Assembly (NCBI GenBank): GCA_009733575.1
Contig: ML769619.1
Location: 1-64,000 of the forward strand
Origin: Gymnopus androsaceus JB14
Lineage: Eukaryota; Basidiomycota; Agaricomycetes; Agaricales; Omphalotaceae
Length of the DNA: 64,000 bases
Reading direction: 5' to 3'
The notes under the pieces were generated by a model. The model saw nothing but the letters and a program-made list of their open reading frames with translations, searched no databases and was not told where the DNA came from. Positions 22,441 to 33,753 of the stretch are shown here, in pieces. Both the position numbers and the translations under genes were made by a program. Each line of letters opens with the position of its first letter. Positions within the stretch are counted from its first letter, which is position 1.

Positions 22441-23998
22441 TTCAGGCGTCCACGAGGAAGCACAAGCATTCTATAAACTCACAAGCAGGCCCGATAACAT
22501 CAGCAAGTTCCCAAGTGTATGATCCGCGTGATTCATACCGATCGTACGCCATCATACACCTCTTGATGTGTATGATGGGTGAGGGGGAGTGCGTAACGAC
22601 ATACGCCGATCATACGCGGTCATACGGCCAGTCAGCTCGCGTTATACATGCTTCATACAGTCTTCATACACAGGTTATACGCTTCATACGTACTGGAAAT
22701 TCTATTATGCATTCATTACAAGCATTTTCGCTCCATTAGAATACATGAAAAAGAATAAATTCATTCACTATTTACTACACAATGCTGCTACTAATACAGC
22801 TATACACTACAAGGTGATACCGCTACTTCTGCAATCGTGCCTGCAAAATGATGCTACCACAAGCCTATCTTGCCGTTGCAAGTAATGACAGGATGGAAGA
22901 CAGGAGATGAAGAATTTCTTGTAGTAAATGAGATGTTGGAGGAAAGTGTCGGCTCGGTTGTGCCAGTGTATAATGTTGGCTCACTTTTCATGACGGAAAA
23001 AATCATTCAGACATAATCGCGAAAATAGTAGAGTGGGTAACTTACCGAGCACTCAACTCTACAGTCTTCAACGGCAAAGAACGACTAAAGAATAGACGTC
23101 GATAAATCGGATGTTTCAAAGGAAAAAAGTAGCTAAGACTTACCTCATTTTTGTCAACCACCTCATCGATACTACTATCCTCGATGAGACCTAAAAAAAA
23201 CTGCATTACCCTTTTCCTCAATGGTCTGGCCTCCCTGTTCAGAACCAATGATGATTAACAAAACCCCAAATGACAGAAAAGCAGTAGACGTACTGTATGC
23301 ATCCAGCTGTCACACCATAAATATATATAAAGGGAAGTAGAGGCCAAATATGCTGAGAATGATGATGATGATGGAAGAAAAGACACACCAACAAGAGAAA
23401 ACGAAAATCATGGGACACGTGAAACTATATAGCTGTGGAGTTTCGGAGTTTGAATGAACTTGCATCATTTCAAAATTTCTCGCAACTGCTCAGTGCATGC
23501 AAGTACTCTACTAGCGGCACAATTTCACATTAAATGATTGTCCACTTGAGACGTTGGTTTAAAATATGTTGGCTGGAGATCTAACATGATTGGTAAAAGT
23601 AAGTACTATTGGCATATGAAGTCGGTATGAAGGTTGTATGATTCTGTATGAATGTTGTATGAAGACTGTATGATCTTGTATGATGCGCCGGGTCCTGGAT
23701 CTGTATGATGAGGTATGATCGGGGTATGATCGGCCAACAGTTATACCATCATACATGTCATACGCATCATAACTTTCGGAATTTGCTGATGAAATATCAA
23801 TCCCGCGAGGATATATACTGCAGTGGTATAAGTGATGAAGCCGCTCGGCCCGCTCCTCAGCTGCAGGCGTCCACGAGAAGCACAAGAGTCTCTATAAACT
23901 CACAAGCAGCGCCGAGGATAAATATAAATCCCGCAAGGATATATTACGCAGTGGTATAAGTGGTGAAGCCGCTCTGCCCGCTCCTCAGCCCAAGCAAA
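22441..23998 (+). repeat. Tandem duplication of about 130 bp, first copy split by element B
   Basis: A unit running from the GGCGTCCACGAG string through CACAAGCAG and AAATCCCGC to GCCCGCTCCTCAG occurs twice. Copy 1 is 22444-22497 plus 23792-23863; copy 2 is 23867-23989, uninterrupted. Copy 2 therefore shows the empty target site of element B. Confidence 0.8.
22498..23791. mobile_element. CATCAGC-ended TIR element B, with its empty site nearby
   Basis: The ends are CATCAGCAAGTTCC and, inverted, CATCAGCAAATTCC (13 of 14). It is flanked by AA (22496-22497 and 23792-23793); the uninterrupted copy at 23867-23989 has GATAAATAT where the split copy has GATAA/AAATAT, so exactly two bases were duplicated. 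Sub-terminal arrays of TCATAC (left) and GTATGA (right) extend about 200 bp. The interior (22740-23560) has no transposase. A lysine-rich string near 22745 (MKKNKFIHYLL) resembles one in element A (MKKTKFIDRLL, ~14573), so the two share ancestry. Confidence 0.8.
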
Positions 23999-24237
23999 TC
24001 GAGCCTGGCAACAAGAAATGGGTCAATAGTTAAACCTATGGTATGCTACACCATACATAATTATCCTATTATAAGATCTATCTCACAACTACTATTGCCT
24101 ACAGGGAAGCGAGCCACACTGGGTACTGTGTAGCCTAACCTCGAATCGTCCTCCAAACATCAGTTGGCGGCGAGATGGCAGCCAGAAGTGGAGTCACGAG
24201 GCGAGCATCACATAATTGGGGGCATCAAATATATTAG

Positions 24238-24240
<3 letters not shown>

Positions 24241-24275
<35 letters not shown>
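24241..24275 (+). repeat. Homopolymer run of 35 A
   Basis: An uninterrupted A35 tract followed by TAAATTA. It may be the tail of a retroposed sequence, but nothing upstream was recognised as a LINE, SINE or processed gene. Confidence 0.9.
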
Positions 24276-24277
<2 letters not shown>

Positions 24278-24798
24278 AATTATTTTCAGCGCTAAGTCAA
24301 TTCAATGAGCTGCAATGAGGTTGAGCGCTTATTGGAGATTGAAGCTCTGAAAATTTCAGTAAACCAATCCATTGGAATATGGTCTTTTTTGACTGCAATT
24401 CAGACCAAATTGTGATACTATAGGGTGTAGGTCACCCGGTTACCTAAGGGTTTTCCTTTCTATGTATAGGCTATTTGCGATTTTGGGGTAAAGTAAGGTA
24501 TTATAAACGAGGCAATGGGTCTTGCCCACATTATGAGTCCTTCCCGATATTTTTCTGATGTGAAATGAGTCCGCAATGAATATATTTTAGAGAGGGGTCC
24601 GAAATTGCCGCTAGTATGGCACTCGGCCATCCGTGGGAATTCCCCTTCATGCTAGTGTTTGCTTCGCCGTACTCAAATTTTAACACCAGTTTAGCACTTC
24701 CCCTTATGTTCAGCTGCTGTATCAAAAGCTCAGCATTGATATCTACAATTTCTACGCCAAATCCATCCAATTTTACCAATATATTGGCCTTGTAAGAA

Positions 24799-25149
24799 TC
24801 AAATCTGTTGCACAAATCGAGTTTGTGAAAGCAACAATGGGTCTGCTACTTTATGGAATGCCAAATACTCATCCAATGCTGCACAATCCTCTATGTTTGA
24901 TCGTTTCTCCCAGGTAACATCTCCATCATCCCACAGGACTTCAAACTGTAATCCTTTACCAATCCATTTATAGCCTTTAGGCTTTGATTGCTTTGATGAC
25001 TGTTTTTTTTTGCTGGCACTGTCCTCGGAAGTGTGATGTTCTGGAGATGCATTGATGAATGGTCTATTATCTGGCAGTAGAATTGTCAGTTCTGGTGAAA
25101 CAGGTGGTTGTCGAGGTTGAGGATGATCTTGGGCAGGCATGGAAATCAT
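24799..25149 (-). pseudogene. Chromodomain at the 3' end of the pogo-type transposase gene
   Basis: A 116-codon frame. Residues 1-58 are Pro/Ser/Lys-rich linker ending in KKKQSSKQSKPKGYKW. Residues 56-105 resemble a chromodomain: GLQFEVLWDDGDVTWEKRSN is the beta-strand and WE.. core, followed by a helix DCAALDEYLAFH. Chromodomains bind methylated histone tails and are known at the C-terminus of chromovirus integrases. It lies in the same orientation directly downstream of the pogo DDE and basic tail (25150-26074), linked by a decayed frame, so it reads as the transposase C-terminus. An independent small gene or a gypsy integrase scrap is the alternative. Confidence 0.6.
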
Positions 25150-27660
25150 GGGTTCTGGAGTAATGGTCCTGGGTATGATAGGTAGAGGTCGAGGTCGAGT
25201 CTAGAATGATGCATGGTGAGTCCAAAAGATGGTGTTGATTGTTCATTACTGATTCCTTTGGAGTCCTCCAAGTCATTTGAATCATCAGCCAGTGACAATC
25301 CCTCAAAAATATCTGCTGAGGATTCAAGGGACACATCTGCTGTAGTGTGGATATCTCTCCTCGCTACACCATTCCCTCAACTTCTACCATGCCTCTGCCT
25401 CTACCTTACATGTAACCTCAAGCTCGACCTTGACCTTGACCAGCCACCACTGCTCTGGCATCCTTCTCAGCCTGTCGCTTCGCTGCTTTTGCTGCAGCTT
25501 CCGCCCTTTTTTTTGCCACCTTTAATGCCTTTCTGCTGCAGCCAACCTCTTCTTAATACCCTTGAGCTTTGGTTTGAGCTGTAAAAACATGGCAGCCATG
25601 CCTTTCTTGTGATCAGCAAATGCCAATCCCTCTCAAATGACAAGTTGCACTGGTATTAACTGCAACTTGCTTCTTCTTCACAAAAGCCTTCTGCCGTAAC
25701 CACTCATTTTTGTAATCCATGAGCTTCATCTGTGCATAATTCACATCCAAGATGGCCCCAGCAGCTATTGCAAGCTTGTGGAGGGCTTCGTTCTCCAGTA
25801 CAAGTTGCTCTGCGGTGGGCTTCTTCAGCTTTGGTGGTAAGAGAATTTGATATTGTTGCTTTCGAGTATGTGAAAAGTTAACTGTAGATGCAACAGTGGA
25901 GGTGGAAGAGGTAGAGGTAGATGAGGATGCTGTGTGTGCCACATGTACCATTTCAGTAATGACAGTAGAGCTAGAGCTAGGTGACATCTTGGGTATTGGA
26001 GTGAGAAGGGATGAAAGTTGTGGCATGATTGGCTGTGCTGATTTGGTTGTGTAGTTCTTAGCTGGTTCATACATTGAAGGAGGGATAGCATTGTGGTTGA
26101 ATGGAAAAATACCTGTTTTGTGGAATGCTGAAATGATTGTGGTAGACTTGAATGCCTCCCTCCAAGCATCTGCATAGTATTATAAGAAATTATTCTTGTT
26201 AATTTGTTTATAATTTTGAGTCAGCTTTGTAACTAGTGCTATACGTATATTTACATATCAAAAACTGCATACTCAATGCAAGAGTCCATCGAAGAACATG
26301 CTTTCCAAGTTGTAGCAAGAGGACTGAAAATACCAACATTGCAGTGCTGTAAAGCATGAGTAGTATGAGAAGGCAAGCAAATAACCTTGATCTTGTGCTT
26401 CTCTGCCAATGCAATGAATTTATATGTACAGTGGGAGTTATGGCCATCATGAATCAACAAAATCCGATATCCAAATTTGTTTCAAGCTGCACTCATTGGT
26501 ATAAAGTCCTTCTGCATCCATAGACTTCCAAGTTCACTGTCTGTCCAACCATTGAGTGAGACAGAGATACTGATATGAATGGTTAGCAAAATAGTCAGAT
26601 AGATAATGCAATGCAACTTACCTTGCCCCAGCTGGGTTAACCAAGCGGGTTCAAAGAGTTTAGTGCCTGACTAGGCCTAGGTTAGTTAGTCCAGCCCCCA
26701 AGCTGGCAGTATGGAAACTTCAAAATGTATATATCTTACACTACCTATAAGTAAATAGCATCCATTGGATAAATTACAGCCTTCCTACACCTCCTGGCTC
26801 CCATGTAGTTACTTGCTTGCTTTGGCTGGTCAAAGCAGGACATATGAGGAGTATCACTGTATTAGTGTTTCAAAAGGAAAAATGGGATTTGTTATGGCTT
26901 ATGGATGCTAAAAAAAGCTCAAATTGAAGGTACAGTGTCCGAGCAGTGTCTTCTGACTCTGTAGAGAGCAATTTATGATAAAATCTTATCTTAATATACC
27001 ATATATAGGCGTGGGAATGCTTACATAGTTAGTTAGTCCGCCGGTGAGGCTCAAGAAAAAAAAATCAATGTCTGGTCATTTTTTAAAAATTTTACACCCC
27101 CTTGGGGTTAACTCTTCCCCACTCAGCATTGACAAAGAACCTTTGAAGATAACAGATAGAGTCAATGGAGTTCTATTGGCACACATGGTTTCAATGATTG
27201 TGACCAGTTTGTGATTTCCGTGTTCAGTGGCCTTGATGACTTTCTGGTCTCCGTCAACAACAAGAACTTAGGCTTTGCTTCCCTTGCCAAGTTGGACTCC
27301 CTTCTCATCAGGATTGTATATTTTCAGGTGGAATATTGTGTTTTGTGACAATACTTTCACGCAGATTGTAGAATTTAGCTGGCATCAAATACAGTTGAAA
27401 ATGAAAGGGCAATGTTTGGACTTACAGACAACTTCAGGAGTCAGTGACTTTGCCCGAAATTCTTCAAGACTTGATGTCCAGCAGACCTGAAGGTTGGGGT
27501 GCCTCCTCTTGAAATTGCAAATCCAACTTTCACCAATTTCTATTTTCCCAATATCAGCAGTATGGGCAACAATTGCATCATGTGAGAGCGGAATACCTCG
27601 ATGAGACTGTAAAGAAATGCAAAAACCAATATATGCAAGCTGGAAAGGATGAGAACCCAT
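25150..27660 (-). pseudogene. Pogo-type transposase: CENPB-like HTH and DDE catalytic region
   Basis: Reading 5'->3' on the minus strand: RGIPLSHDAIVAHTADIG and SWICNFKRRHP (27600-27480) form the CENPB-type HTH; then NPDEKGVQLGKGSKA (first catalytic D) and EHGNHKLVTIIETMCA with SVIFKG (27330-27120). After a ~500-bp gap come SVSLNGWTDSELGSLW and FGYRILLIHDGHNSHCTYKF (second D), then CLPSHTTHALQHCNVGIF (26580-26300). The tail 26074-25613 ends in a basic coiled-coil region. Stops inside (e.g. before NKFGYR, where tryptophan would be expected) and frameshifts near 25630 and 26600-27050 show a dead copy. Pogo transposases move DNA by cut and paste at TA sites. The N-terminus lies at 37894-38213, beyond an intron filled with other elements. 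Confidence 0.8.
26600..27090. other. Unidentified insertion inside the pogo DDE region
   Basis: The transposase frame breaks off after SVIFKG near 27110 and resumes at 26580. The stretch between is not coding in any frame and has two similar GTTAGTTAGTCC strings near 26677 and 27030. It looks like an inserted or rearranged repeat, but no clear ends were found. Confidence 0.35.
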
Positions 27661-28293
27661 AAAATACCATTAGCCTTGTAAAACAGAGTGGGGTCAAATA
27701 ACGTTTTTGTTAAACGCATTAAACACTACTTGTTTGTACAATCTATGTAGAATGCTCTTGAGGCCATTACAGATTTTGTTAAACATGTCAAACAGTAGTA
27801 CCAATCTAAAGAGACTGTGCATTCTTGTCCCCTATTTAACGGCGTTAAACTGGTTGTTAAATCATACTCTGCCTAAAGAAGGCTCTCCATCCGCAATGGC
27901 CAAACAACCGTTAAACTGGGTTGAACGACGGCTCAACAATTGCATTCAACCAACCGTTTAATACCTGTTCAACTGAACGGTGCTAACCATATACAGTTGC
28001 CTGAATAAATCTCCATCGCAACCCACCTCAAACTGGCCAAATGACTGTTAAACCAGATTAAACAATGGTTCAACAATTGTGTTCAGCCTACCCAGCTTTC
28101 GCGTTTAATGCATGTTAAAATTTTTTTTGAGACCCAGGATTCAGACAAGATTCCATTGAGAAAGAATTGAGACTAGTATTATATTTTAACAAAGACACCT
28201 AAGTTATAAATGGGCAAAGCTGAGCTGTCATCAGCAAGTGTAAAACGCATAAACAACAAGAAGACTTGCGGTGAATAACCCTCTAACAAGGCC

Positions 28294-28560
28294 TCAAGTA
28301 TGGCTACGTGGTTCAAAAATCTCCCAATACTTCAACACATCTTTGGATTCGGATGCCCTGGAAGCAATAAAACTCTCCCGGCAGATACTGTGGTGAGCGT
28401 GATCATGAGCCGACCAATGGTACTTGAAATTTCCACTAATTCCAATCAGTATAGCTTGACTATAACAGTGCATATACCAGATACATTTCCCGTCACAGAT
28501 GCACTTGATCATATGCCATAAAAAGTCATCGCCACTCATCTTGCTACCAAATTCGGGCAA
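28294..28560 (-). CDS. Unrecognised 88-codon frame inside the TTA element
   Basis: The product begins MPEFGSKMSGDDFLWHMIKC and is Cys/His-containing (several C and H residues between 20 and 65). No known domain. It may be a remnant of the TTA element's own gene, or chance. Confidence 0.25.
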   Translation of the reverse strand: MPEFGSKMSGDDFLWHMIKCICDGKCIWYMHCYSQAILIGISGNFKYHWSAHDHAHHSICRESFIASRASESKDVLKYWEIFEPRSHT

Positions 28561-28821
28561 TGTAAGAGCATGAGCAGGCTTATGCAGTGGCTGCAGAACA
28601 GAGCTGAATGTGCAAACACTCTGAAGCAGCTGGAAGACTCACCGAAGTGGAAGAAACCTGAAGAGTCATGGGAGTCAGAAGGGAAGGAAAATTGTGACGC
28701 ACCTCTGCTGGTATATATACAGCTGAAACAATAAGGCCATAAACAAGACAATGCCCTGCTGAGTGCGCCAAGACAATGACAACAATAAGGATGGATGGTC
28801 AAAGCTAGATATATTGACACC

Positions 28822-29747
28822 TAGGGTTTGGAGATACAATTCATTAAACTGCAAATAAATCATAAATTGCATTGCATTGTACTGCAAAATGTATCACTAG
28901 AGCTTGTACTTATACACAATTTAAATCAGTACAGGTTTAAAGTTTATTCTCAGTCCAAAAATTCCTTAAACTACCTAGAATCAGTTTAAATCAGTACATA
29001 TTTACACACAGTGGAACCTGTACAAACCCTTCATTATACCTATATAAGAAGCTGACAGAGTACTTTTCTTACTTGAATCTTGATCAAGATGCATTTTTAA
29101 TAATATGTAGGCACAATCGAGCTCTGAAAGTGATAGTTTTGATGCAGACTGAATACTTTTATTTCACAATAAGTGTGAAAGTAACTATTTCGAAGAACCT
29201 TTCAACTGGTTCCCGAAAGACAATACTTCGATTTTTGGGCTGGACCGGGCCGCCGCTAAACCGCATAGCGAAAGGCAATCTTTCAGTGAAGGATTGAATT
29301 GTTTTTCAAAACAATTACTTTTACTCTTATTGTGAAAGCAGGGCTTTCCAGTCCTCAATGAAACTAATGTTATCAGAGTCCAATTGAAAGCTTTCCTTTT
29401 GTACATCTATATAAGGTTCTAAATTCAGAATGTCGGAATTTAATTTATTCTCTAATCTATTGAAATATACCTCTTCTGCATTTGTCTGAAAAAGTATGCT
29501 TCATATAGGGATTGAATTTATTTATTTCCCATTATGCTTCAGCTTGACTGAAGCATAATTATTGGCGGTGTGTATAAACCAATTTGAATCTGAACCCATT
29601 TAAACTACATTAATTGTATTGTACTGCACTAGTTGTATCAGTACAAACACAGTTTAACCAAATTTCAAGAAATCTTGTACTGGTGCAATTCATGATTTAT
29701 TGAATTTGGGCCAAATAAATTGAATTGAATTGTATCTCAAAACCCTA
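28822..29747. mobile_element. hAT-type MITE X
   Basis: The ends TAGGGTTTGGAGATACAATT and, inverted, TAGGGTTTTGAGATACAATT match with one difference, flanked by perfect 8-bp repeats TTGACACC (28814-28821 and 29748-29755). Eight-base duplications and TAGGG ends are typical of hAT elements. Both arms match element Y at 38232-39502 in inverted orientation. No transposase. Repeat Z copy 2 sits inside it. Confidence 0.85.
29114..29572. repeat. 459-bp dispersed repeat, copy 2 (repeat Z), inside hAT MITE X
   Basis: It matches 5443-5901 over 459 bp. In this copy the terminal 12-bp hairpin (ATTATGCTTCAG and its complement around CTTGA) is perfect. It interrupts the X/Y hAT sequence, which shows that Z is mobile or was copied into X after X inserted. 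Confidence 0.7.
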
Positions 29748-29755
29748 TTGACACC

Positions 29756-30723
29756 GAATTTATCAAATTTAAATGCATCACATATATACATCCCAATACC
29801 TGGAATTGGCTCAGTCTACACTTAAGTAAATTAAAAAGTGCATTGCAAAAGGAAAAATTGCCTTTGCATCCAAACCGTGAAAATCAGTCATACATTGCAG
29901 GCCTGATTCCCTGATTCCCGAAAGAGAGCTTTGACCATTGTTCCAGGCACACTCGGCAGGCTGTTGTCTTTCAACTGGAGGCATTTATTGTTCCCGCACT
30001 AAGTATATAAATACATAAGCCCCAGTTGCCTCGCTTACTCTTCCTTGTCCTTTTCCCTCATCTCAAAATCACCTTCACTATGCCAGTGACTAAGTAATCT
30101 GATCATGTTTCTCTACTACTTACTAGTTATGCACTTGGTACAAAGTTGTTCATTTTGACATGGACTCTACTCACCAATTTATTCAGAACACAATACTATC
30201 TACAATGTCCAAAAAATTGACCTTCGCTACTATACTTATCTTGAATGATCATCAAGGGAAGGTCGGGCCGTGAACCCATTATATCGGGTTGATATTTTTT
30301 TTAACTCCCTTGACCAACCAACAGAAAGTCACATGTTTTAACAAATAAGGAAGGTGTAAAATGAGTTATGTCATTCCAAACTCTTCTTGTTTACATCCAA
30401 CATGGTTTTGCAACCAACTGCAAGAGATCTTACACTTTCTGTATTATATCAATGGATAAAAGTTGCTTGGCAGAAGCTCATGATGCAACAATTTGAAATG
30501 CACTTTGATCATGTGACCACTTGTATGTCCAATCTGTGCCAGGTCGAGACCATATATGGAGTTACAGGATATTTTACACATTCCAGGATATGTATAGAAA
30601 TCGAATTTTGCCATATCTAGGCTATTTTAAGCAGAATATACCCAAAAATACCCCATAAAAATTAACAATACAATTTTTTCAAGGACCCAATTGACCTGAC
30701 CAACTGACCAACCCAATATAACA
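29756..30723. other. Interior of the TTA element, promoter-like but without gene
   Basis: It contains TATATAAATACATAAGCCC (30005-30023), a T/C-rich stretch and ATGCCAGTG at 30079, an arrangement like a fungal core promoter and start codon, but the frame stops within a few codons. The rest is AT-rich without open frames of note; an open frame 30387-30620 is not recognised. Confidence 0.4.
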
Positions 30724-30728
30724 GACTC
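30724..30728 (+). repeat. 5-bp target duplication GACTC of the copia element (left)
   Basis: GACTC precedes the 5' LTR and is repeated directly after the 3' LTR at 37492-37496. Confidence 0.9.
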
Positions 30729-31091
30729 TGTTGGAATATCAAAGGTAAAGATATTCTATCGAACTATACATGGAATGCTTTCTCGTAGTATCCACTTGTT
30801 TGTATCACCATCCCATGCACTCCACTATTATCATCTCGCAGACTCCACTCAGTCTCTCACCGTATCCACTTGCTCTCTCGCAGTGCCCACTTTACCGTAT
30901 GGACAGTAGCCACACATATTCACGCAGTAGCCACTTGCCTGATATATCGTTTGTACTTAGGACTGTATATAAGCCTAGGTACCATACCCTGTAATAACAC
31001 TGTCGTCCCCTATTGATCTGTGTGATTGTTACTACTAAGTCCTGTGTGGACTTACTGCTGCTACTTCCTATTTAGGAACATAACTCTAATA
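30729..31091 (+). repeat. Copia 5' LTR
   Basis: 363 bp, starting TGTTGGAATATC and ending GAACATAACTCTAATA. It contains a TATATAAGC box at 30966-30974 that probably starts transcription, and a TTTAGGAA region toward the R/U5 end. Confidence 0.9.
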
Positions 31092-31103
31092 GGTTATGGG
31101 CCC
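31092..31103 (+). promoter_or_regulatory. Primer-binding site, initiator-tRNA(Met) anticodon-stem type
   Basis: GGTTATGGGCCC directly follows the 5' LTR. Its complement GGGCCCATAACC matches the anticodon-loop region of initiator tRNA(Met) (CAT anticodon), the internal primer used by Drosophila copia and several fungal copia elements. This is a half-tRNA primer, not the usual 3'-CCA end. Confidence 0.75.
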
Positions 31104-31149
31104 CGGCCTTAACCATTGACACATCTATTTGTGGACATAACTTTTGTTG

Positions 31150-33753
31150 ATGTCACAACCTAGGCCTACTGCACCAGCAGCTCGCAGAACAGCGTCAGGA
31201 CAAGCTGCTGCCACTGCAGCATCCAGCAGTAAACCAGCGCCTCTACCATTACCATTACCAGCCACTGATCCGAAGGCATGTTGCGCTTCGAAATCTCATA
31301 TAGCGGACAAAGACAAAACCTGCGACAGGTGGTGGAATCCAAGCGACCAGAAGTGGTTTGTTTGTGCTAAACAGCCTTGCCCAAACCGGTACAATACACC
31401 TCACAAGGATACTAAATATACTGCAGAATTACCGGATTACGCTGATCTACCTGATATTGGTCAGGAACAATTTATCAAAGTTGCAGAAAACGAAAGACAG
31501 GAGAAAAGACGTAGTGAACGTCTAGCTGGCAAACAGAAAGCTGCAGCCTCATCTTCATCTAATCCCACTCCAGCACCTACTCCTTCACCAGCTCCAGTTT
31601 CATTACCAAAACAAGAGCCACAGCAAACACCACATCCACTTCCACCAAATCCATCTCCACAGCTATCTCTACAGCAAACTCCACAGCCCTTACCGAGTGA
31701 TCTTCTGCAAAGATCTCCACCCTCATCTCCATCAGATTCAGGATCTGAATCGTCAGGGGCATTTGAATCAGATTCCGACGATGACAATATGTCTAAAGCA
31801 CTAAAAGCCTTTGATAAGGTAACAACCTTAAAGTCAGATGGATCAAATTGGGATACATGGAAAACTCGAGTGGAATTTGCAGCCAGATCTATCAGCCACC
31901 AGCGCTATTTCGAATGGAATCCACATGTGACAACGGATCCAGACGCAACGCAGAATGATAGAGAAAAGGACAATGACCTTTTGAATGCTATCATTGGCAG
32001 GTTATCGGATGCAATATTCCGAAGGTATAGGAACTACAACAACACAAAATGGTTGTGGAAAAATTTACTTGCTGATTATAATTCCAAAAACGCTCTCACT
32101 GAATCATTTTTACAGAGGCGACTTCACACTATGCGATGCACGGACCCATCCAAGGTCAATAAACATTTGGACAATATGATCAGCATCCGCGACGATCTCA
32201 TGACTAGGGGAATCGATATCAACAACGATATATTCATCAACACCATTATGTCCTCTGTCCCCGACACCTTCAAAGCCACCATAAACGCATTGGCTGTTTT
32301 CTCCGTGAAAGCAGATAAGAAGCTCAGTCCTGCTGAGCTTATTTCCACCATTCGTGCCAAATCAATGGTACACCAAATGCGACACGATCACAAGAAGGAA
32401 TCGGCAAATTACGCCGGTAACAGGGGAAGAGGAGGTTTCCAAGGTCGTGGAAATACCTTTAGGGGAAATTCCCGAGGCAGAGGCAGAGGCCGCGGAGGAT
32501 CAACAAGTCGTCAGGACTCTGTTTGTTACAACTGCGAAGGAAAAGGTCATTTTGGAAATCAATGTCCATCAGAGAAACACAGTCAGGCCAATGAGGCCAA
32601 GGAGACGAAGGCTCCTAAAGAGAAGCAGAAGAAGAAGTCGGATGGAAACTGGAGAGATAGGCTGAAGAACAGCGAAGTGGCATCCTCATCTATAATTGAA
32701 GAAGTACCAGAGTCATCATGGGCAGCAATCAAAATTCCTGCTAAGCATGGGAATCTTGTTTTCGATTTTTCCGAAATAGCTGAAAATTTCGAATTAGCTC
32801 TTTCATCGCTGAGCGATCACAGATTCAAGAAATACAGCTGTGATGCGGTACAAGACATCAAAATCGATACTCCGCTACTTCTTACTCTTAAAGATAAGGA
32901 GGAAGAAGTATACATCAATGCTTATGCTGCAGCCCACAGTTATGGAGCAATTCTTTTTGACTCTGGATGCTCTACCCACATGACGCCACTCACCAACGAA
33001 CTCAGGAATCAATGGGAGATTCCAACACGAGTCATTCAGGCCACTAACGCGGAAAATTTCACGGCTAACATCTCCGGCACACTCCATCTCGATCTCCCCA
33101 CATATGGACGAGAAGTCCAAATGCTAAAGCTCCCTAACATCCTTCTGTGTCCAGACACTCCCAACATGCTCATATCACTGGGAAAACTTGACAATGATGG
33201 TTACGCCATCCACACCGCAAATGGTAAAATGACAATCAGAGATCGCCAGGGGAAACTCGTGGGAGTTATCCATAAGACTAACGGACTATACCAGATCCCA
33301 TCACGGGAACATGGTTATTCAACTAAGATCGACAGATTGGTATCTCTTTATGAGGCACACTGCATCTTAGGTCACCTCAGCTATGCTTACATGAAGCATA
33401 TGTTCCGAGACAACCAGGTTTGTGGAATTGGATTGGTTCCAAGGCAAATGGACGAACCAGAATGCCGCGCTTGCTTGCTTGGGAAAGCATCCAGGTATCC
33501 TATCGCTCATGTGCGATCATCTCCATGTGCGGAGAATTTTGGAGACATCTTCCACATGGACGTGTGGGGACCAGCACAAGTCAGGACGGTAAACCACTGC
33601 ACTTACACGCTGACTTTAGTTGATGAAGCAACTGATTGGTTGGAGGAACCCCAAATGAAGTCGAAGGACGAGTCATTTGCACAGTACATGGTTCTCCAAA
33701 CAGGTCTCCAAACTCAATATGGCACAACTGTTAAAGTTCTCCACTCTGATTGA
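31150..33753 (+). pseudogene. Copia gag, protease and start of integrase
   Basis: An open frame of about 867 codons. Residues 1-210 are Pro/Ser-rich; 215-410 form the copia gag fold (DGSNWDTWKTRVEFAA; LHTMRCTDPSKVNKHLDNM). An RGG-rich stretch precedes the zinc knuckle CYNCEGKGHFGNQC at about 460. The protease motif FDSGCSTHMT is at about 604 and the pre-integrase histidine-cysteine region near 740-780 (HCILGHLSYAYMKH...CRACLLGKA). Integrase begins FGDIFHMDVWGPA. The frame ends at a TGA after LHSD, where the conserved motif expects tryptophan before GGEF. The start is set at the first ATG after the primer site; it would be translated as a Gag-Pol polyprotein. Confidence 0.9.

Noticed and set aside
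21995..22885. Overlapping open frames on both strands as a host gene
   Set aside because: No splice pattern, domain or codon signal; part lies in element B's arrays.
28228..28270. CATCAGCAAGTG as another end of the CATCAGC family
   Set aside because: No inverted partner or target duplication found nearby.
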